Of a stretch of 64,000 nt of DNA, positions 61,068 to 64,000 are shown in pieces. The DNA is from Leptospira kanakyensis (lineage in GTDB: Bacteria > Spirochaetota > Leptospiria > Leptospirales > Leptospiraceae). Position numbers and translations under genes: made by a program. The notes below the pieces were generated by a model. That model had not been told where the DNA came from. It saw only the letters and a list, made by a program, of their open reading frames with translations, and did no database searches. The DNA lies in contig NZ_RQFG01000005.1 of assembly GCF_004769235.1 (NCBI RefSeq), forward strand, positions 1,364,001 to 1,428,000, read 5' to 3'. Each line of letters starts with the position of its first letter. The stretch's first letter is position 1.

Positions 61068-61655
61068 ATGGTTATGGTAAGATCTAAAAACAAACTTTTG
61101 AATTATCGGATTTTCCTCCTAACATTAGCTTGTTGGACTTTTTTCCCAGTTGGGGCCGAACCAAAAGACCCTCCTAATTCGATTACCTTTATTGAAGGTG
61201 GAGTTCGCAAAACATTCTATCGAAATCCAAATGTAATGGCTGAGTTTGTGACACCAGAGCAAACACAGAACAACCAACAAAAAATCCAAGGAAAACAGGG
61301 AATCAAATCCGGGTGGAATGTTCGACCTTCAGGAAAGGAACTTTTTCCAAAATCATCTAAAACTTCCGTTAACTATAAAGTAACGGAAGTATATACCACT
61401 TCTATCGGTTCCGGCCCAAGTATTGTTTTACCTGGAGTTTTAATTGTTACCTTTGCAAGTGACCAAACTCCAGAGTCTTTGGAACGAATCTCTAAAAAGT
61501 ATGGAATTCAAATTCATAATCAGTTATCACCTAGACTTGTAAGTTTTCAAACGGAACCAGGATTTTTGTCTCTAGAAAAAGCCAATGAAGTTCTTTCTGA
61601 ATCGAATGTATTGGAAGCTTATCCAGATACAGCAGTTGAAAAAAGTTCAAAATAG
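61068..61655 (+). CDS. Secreted subtilase prodomain-like protein (I9-type)
   Basis: This 195-residue precursor has an export signal at ~12-33 (LNYRIFLLTLACWTFFPVGA). The last ~75 residues follow the pattern of S8 prodomains: VLIVTFASDQTPESLERISKKYG, HNQLSPRLVSFQTEPG and the ending SNVLEAYPDTAV, comparable to VxYAEPD before the cleavage site. It starts 4 nt after the protease stop (ATG 61068 with GGTAGG upstream; ATG 61074 also possible). I infer a trans-acting folding chaperone or inhibitor of the adjacent protease. Confidence 0.82.
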   Translation: MVMVRSKNKLLNYRIFLLTLACWTFFPVGAEPKDPPNSITFIEGGVRKTFYRNPNVMAEFVTPEQTQNNQQKIQGKQGIKSGWNVRPSGKELFPKSSKTSVNYKVTEVYTTSIGSGPSIVLPGVLIVTFASDQTPESLERISKKYGIQIHNQLSPRLVSFQTEPGFLSLEKANEVLSESNVLEAYPDTAVEKSSK

Positions 61656-61676
61656 TTTCGCATAACAATCAATTAA

Positions 61677-63287
61677 CTACATTGCTAGATAAAAATACAT
61701 CAACTTCAAAATTTCCTGTTTTCTGACTGGTTTTGATACGTAAGAAGTAATCCCGGCTAAAAAACTTTTGCTAATATCCTCTTTTTGAACATTAGCAGAA
61801 ATAGCAATGATAGGGATGGAATTTGTTGCACTTGTTTGGTTGGCTAATTCAATTTTTCTAATTTCCCTCGTTGCTTCTAACCCGTCCATTTCTGGCATTT
61901 GCATGTCCATTAAAATGATATCAAATTTTTGAGATTTAAAATATTCTAAGGCTTGTTTCCCATTATAAGCCGTAATAATTTCAATTGGGTATTTACGAAA
62001 AAATGTTTTAATGATAAAAATATTTTCTTCTGAGTCTTCTGCTAACAGGACTTTACATGTTGGAAAATGTTCAGGTTCTGGTAGTTCTAAATTCAACCAA
62101 TGTTGGTTGATTCCTGATATACGTTTGATAAAACCTTCGTATGGGATTTCGAAAATAAAGTTGGATCCGGCACCAACTTCGCTGACTACAGAAATGTCTC
62201 CACCCATAAGTTGGATTAGTTTTTTTGTGATGGTAAGTCCAAGACCGGTTCCACCATACTTTCTAGTAGTAGAACTATCAACCTGCGTAAAACTTTCGAA
62301 AATGGACGTTAGTTTTTCTTTTGGAATGCCAATTCCTGTGTCTTTAACTGAAATTTTTAGATTTTTTTTATTTTCGCATAACGAAGTAGTAACGGTAATT
62401 CTGCCTTTTTCCGTAAACTTCATCGCGTTACCTAGTAAATTGATAAGAACCTGTTGTAGTCTTGTGGAATCTCCTGCGATACTTTCTGCAATATCATCTT
62501 CTACATTAAATTCAATTTCGATTCCTTTTGCTTTTGCTTTCATAAAAAACAAAGAAACTGTTTCACTCATTAAATTTCGAATAGAGAAATGGATATGTTC
62601 CATTTCAAATTTACCTGATTCGATCCTAGATAAATCTAATATATCATTAATGATATTGAATAAAGCTTTTCCCGAATTACGAAGCACAGTTAAATATTCT
62701 TGTTGTTCTTCAGTTAACTCTGTTTCATTTAAGGTGTCTGTCATTCCAAGAATTGCATTTAGAGGTGTTCGAATTTCATGACTCATCGAAGCTAAAAAAT
62801 CAGTTTTTGCCTGCGATGCTTTTTGGGCGTCTACTTCTCTTTGGTTGGCTAAAGACATCTGTTCCCGCAAAAGTTTTTCTCGAACCACTTGTTGCGAAAC
62901 ATCAGAAATTTGAATCATACAAAAACGATCCGTTTCGTCTTCTATGGAAATCGGAATGATATGTAAGTATTGATAAATTCTTTCATTTAGTTCTCTTTTT
63001 TTATCGTTATCATAAAGAGGAAAGGGAAAAGGATTTAAGGTATGGGTTAGAATCGAGTATTGAGAATAATGCAAACAAAGTTCGATCGATTTAAATGTTC
63101 GTGTATCTTTTAATTCAGGGAAAATTTCTAAAAAAGGAGAATGTTCTAGTTCTGTTTCTTTGAATCCTGAACTTTTTAAAAACCAACTATTGGCTAAAAC
63201 AATATTGAGGTTTTGATCCAGAATTAGAATACCAATTCCAGATTTTTTAACTATTGTTAATAGGTGTTTTTCACTAAGAGAATTCAC
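61677..63287 (-). CDS. PAS-hybrid histidine kinase with receiver domain
   Basis: This 536-residue soluble kinase has a PAS domain (~10-130), a short coiled linker, HisKA with H170 in SMSHEIRTPLN, and an HATPase_c domain with the N box (LINLLGNAMKF), DTGIGIPKE and GGTGLGL. A C-terminal receiver domain has phospho-acceptor D461 in ILMDMQMPEMDG and the conserved Lys in SKPVRK. There is no transmembrane segment, so it senses a cytoplasmic signal. The start is GTG at 63287, overlapping the CheC-like stop (GTGA). It is the third gene of a minus-strand signalling unit. Confidence 0.95.
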   Translation of the reverse strand: MNSLSEKHLLTIVKKSGIGILILDQNLNIVLANSWFLKSSGFKETELEHSPFLEIFPELKDTRTFKSIELCLHYSQYSILTHTLNPFPFPLYDNDKKRELNERIYQYLHIIPISIEDETDRFCMIQISDVSQQVVREKLLREQMSLANQREVDAQKASQAKTDFLASMSHEIRTPLNAILGMTDTLNETELTEEQQEYLTVLRNSGKALFNIINDILDLSRIESGKFEMEHIHFSIRNLMSETVSLFFMKAKAKGIEIEFNVEDDIAESIAGDSTRLQQVLINLLGNAMKFTEKGRITVTTSLCENKKNLKISVKDTGIGIPKEKLTSIFESFTQVDSSTTRKYGGTGLGLTITKKLIQLMGGDISVVSEVGAGSNFIFEIPYEGFIKRISGINQHWLNLELPEPEHFPTCKVLLAEDSEENIFIIKTFFRKYPIEIITAYNGKQALEYFKSQKFDIILMDMQMPEMDGLEATREIRKIELANQTSATNSIPIIAISANVQKEDISKSFLAGITSYVSKPVRKQEILKLMYFYLAM

Positions 63288-63889
63288 TGTTTTAACTTTT
63301 CAATGAGTACTCTAGAAAGATTTTTGATACTATCGAAATTTAAGATAAAAAATATATACCCTTTGATATCTTTACCTTTTAATTTATAATCAATAAAAAC
63401 CAAAAGGATTGAATTGTCTTTTTTCGGACTTCGTTGGATGATTAGATCCTCATACCTACCCGCAAAAAATTCCGGTACATGAGTTTCTATTTTATAATTA
63501 GAAAGTTTTGCTAAATTTGATAAAATTGCATTAAGAATGATATTTCCTATTTCACTGAGCGCATCTTTTTCAAATTGAGACACTTCGTTTAATGCAATAT
63601 AATCTTTCATCATCATTTTAACTATTTCCAAACTAGCACTTTTGTGGAATAATAAGAATGCTGATCCGTCTCCAATTCCACCAACAAACTTTTGTTCAAT
63701 TGTGCACACATCTTGATTTGCAAGATGTTCTATATTTTTTGCTTCTTCCGCTGTGATGAGTTGTAAACTTGGAACTGTAAGTAAAATTTCATCAGAAATC
63801 ATTTCCCCCATTAATTTTGCGGCCCCACCCAAACTGATGTTGAATAATTCGCATAACGAGTCTTTTTCTAGAGGTGATAAAAAATTCAT
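63284..63889 (-). CDS. CheC-type phosphatase
   Basis: This 201-residue member of the CheC/CheX/FliY family removes phosphate from response regulators such as CheY. Both phosphatase helices carry the E-x-x-N pair: E14/N17 in ELFNISLGGAAKLM and E113/N116 in EIGNIILNAILSNLA. It lies between a response regulator gene (1 nt upstream) and the hybrid kinase (overlap 4 nt), so it most likely resets that regulator or the kinase receiver. Confidence 0.92.
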   Translation of the reverse strand: MNFLSPLEKDSLCELFNISLGGAAKLMGEMISDEILLTVPSLQLITAEEAKNIEHLANQDVCTIEQKFVGGIGDGSAFLLFHKSASLEIVKMMMKDYIALNEVSQFEKDALSEIGNIILNAILSNLAKLSNYKIETHVPEFFAGRYEDLIIQRSPKKDNSILLVFIDYKLKGKDIKGYIFFILNFDSIKNLSRVLIEKLKQ

Positions 63890-63890
63890 G

Positions 63891-64000
63891 TTAGTCCAAA
63901 TGTGGGAGGATTTTTTCTGGTGATACAGGTTTTTCTACAAAATCAATACCTATCGATTTGGCTCTATTTTTGATCGCATCTTGTATGTTAGCTGTTACTA
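63891..64000 (-). CDS. Response regulator receiver domain (5' part outside window)
   Basis: Only the last ~36 codons are visible, ending DFVEKPVSPEKILPHLD, with the conserved Lys-Pro of receiver domains after VTANIQDAIKNRAKSIG. It ends shortly after the KP motif, so it looks like a single-domain CheY-like protein. It is the first visible gene of the unit with CheC and the hybrid kinase, 1 nt upstream of CheC. Confidence 0.85.
   Translation of the reverse strand, partial: VTANIQDAIKNRAKSIGIDFVEKPVSPEKILPHLD

Noticed and set aside
62011..62781. 256-codon plus-strand open frame opposite the hybrid kinase
   Set aside because: It is antisense to the conserved kinase core (H, N and G boxes), rich in Ser/Ile/Phe as expected of a shadow, and has no independent support.

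Overview
The window reads as chromosome of a spirochaete of the genus Leptospira, most likely a saprophytic (biflexa-type) species. This is an inference from moderately AT-rich, densely packed genes, frequent TTG and GTG starts, many permissive spirochaetal lipoboxes, a stand-alone FliG-like domain, CheC and SpoIIE-type signalling proteins, a FAD-dependent thymidylate synthase, and many proteins of a kind I know mainly from Leptospira. No rRNA operon, insertion sequence, prophage, CRISPR array or replication origin was seen. There are two tRNA genes: Gly(TCC) on the minus strand and Pro(GGG) on the plus strand.

Layout. 1-2,500: the 3' part of an old-yellow-enzyme gene, a beta-carbonic anhydrase, and a gene-free stretch with a dyad-rich element and two ~213-bp tandem repeats, each carrying a copy of the 3' end of the adjacent tRNA-Gly gene. 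2,500-7,800: carboxypeptidase Taq, a FliG-like mini-protein, membrane and zinc-ribbon proteins, a CPBP protease and a LysM/M23 peptidase. 7,866-12,104: acyl-CoA dehydrogenase, APH-like kinase, DUF6285 protein and histidine phosphatase, which resembles the levulinate (lva) 4-hydroxyacyl-CoA module; a lone EAL gene behind a Fur-like box sits inside it. 12,105-16,870: aldo/keto reductase, acylphosphatase, RppH, SixA, tRNA-Pro, a phasin-like protein and a paraoxonase-like lipoprotein. 16,939-18,235: a more AT-rich pair including an AraC regulator. 18,236-23,250: VOC and DUF1697 proteins, a TetR/SDR divergon with a clear operator, RuvC and a large acyl-CoA dehydrogenase. 23,290-32,130: lipoproteins, an outer-membrane protein, a serine hydrolase/START operon, a methyltransferase, and a 902-aa Ser-rich membrane protein with zinc ribbons coupled to a TerB-like gene. 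32,205-36,512: metG, a class III cyclase, an unusual HisI and a membrane rhodanese. 36,600-45,377: NTF2-like and SRPBCC proteins, a GAF/hydrolase fusion, thyX, a FecR/porin/DsbD operon with a CXXCH motif, and nitronate monooxygenase. 45,413-49,082: a SpoIIE-type phosphatase and a zinc dehydrogenase pair. 49,181-56,118: a tightly coupled six-gene operon (helical secreted protein, rhomboid, divergent MDR dehydrogenase, 816-aa SAHH-like protein, Nudix, membrane nitrilase-like protein lacking the catalytic Cys). 56,218-64,000: small Cys protein, lipoprotein/EcsC-like pair, prfA, a subtilase with a separately encoded prodomain-like protein, and a CheC/hybrid-kinase/response-regulator cassette running off the right edge.

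The best candidates for undescribed biology are the six-gene SAHH-like/MDR/Nudix/nitrilase-like operon, the FecR-CXXCH/porin/DsbD operon, the split subtilase-prodomain pair, the HisI protein with a displaced metal motif, and the tRNA-tail tandem repeats. All functional statements come from reading motifs by eye. No database search was run.
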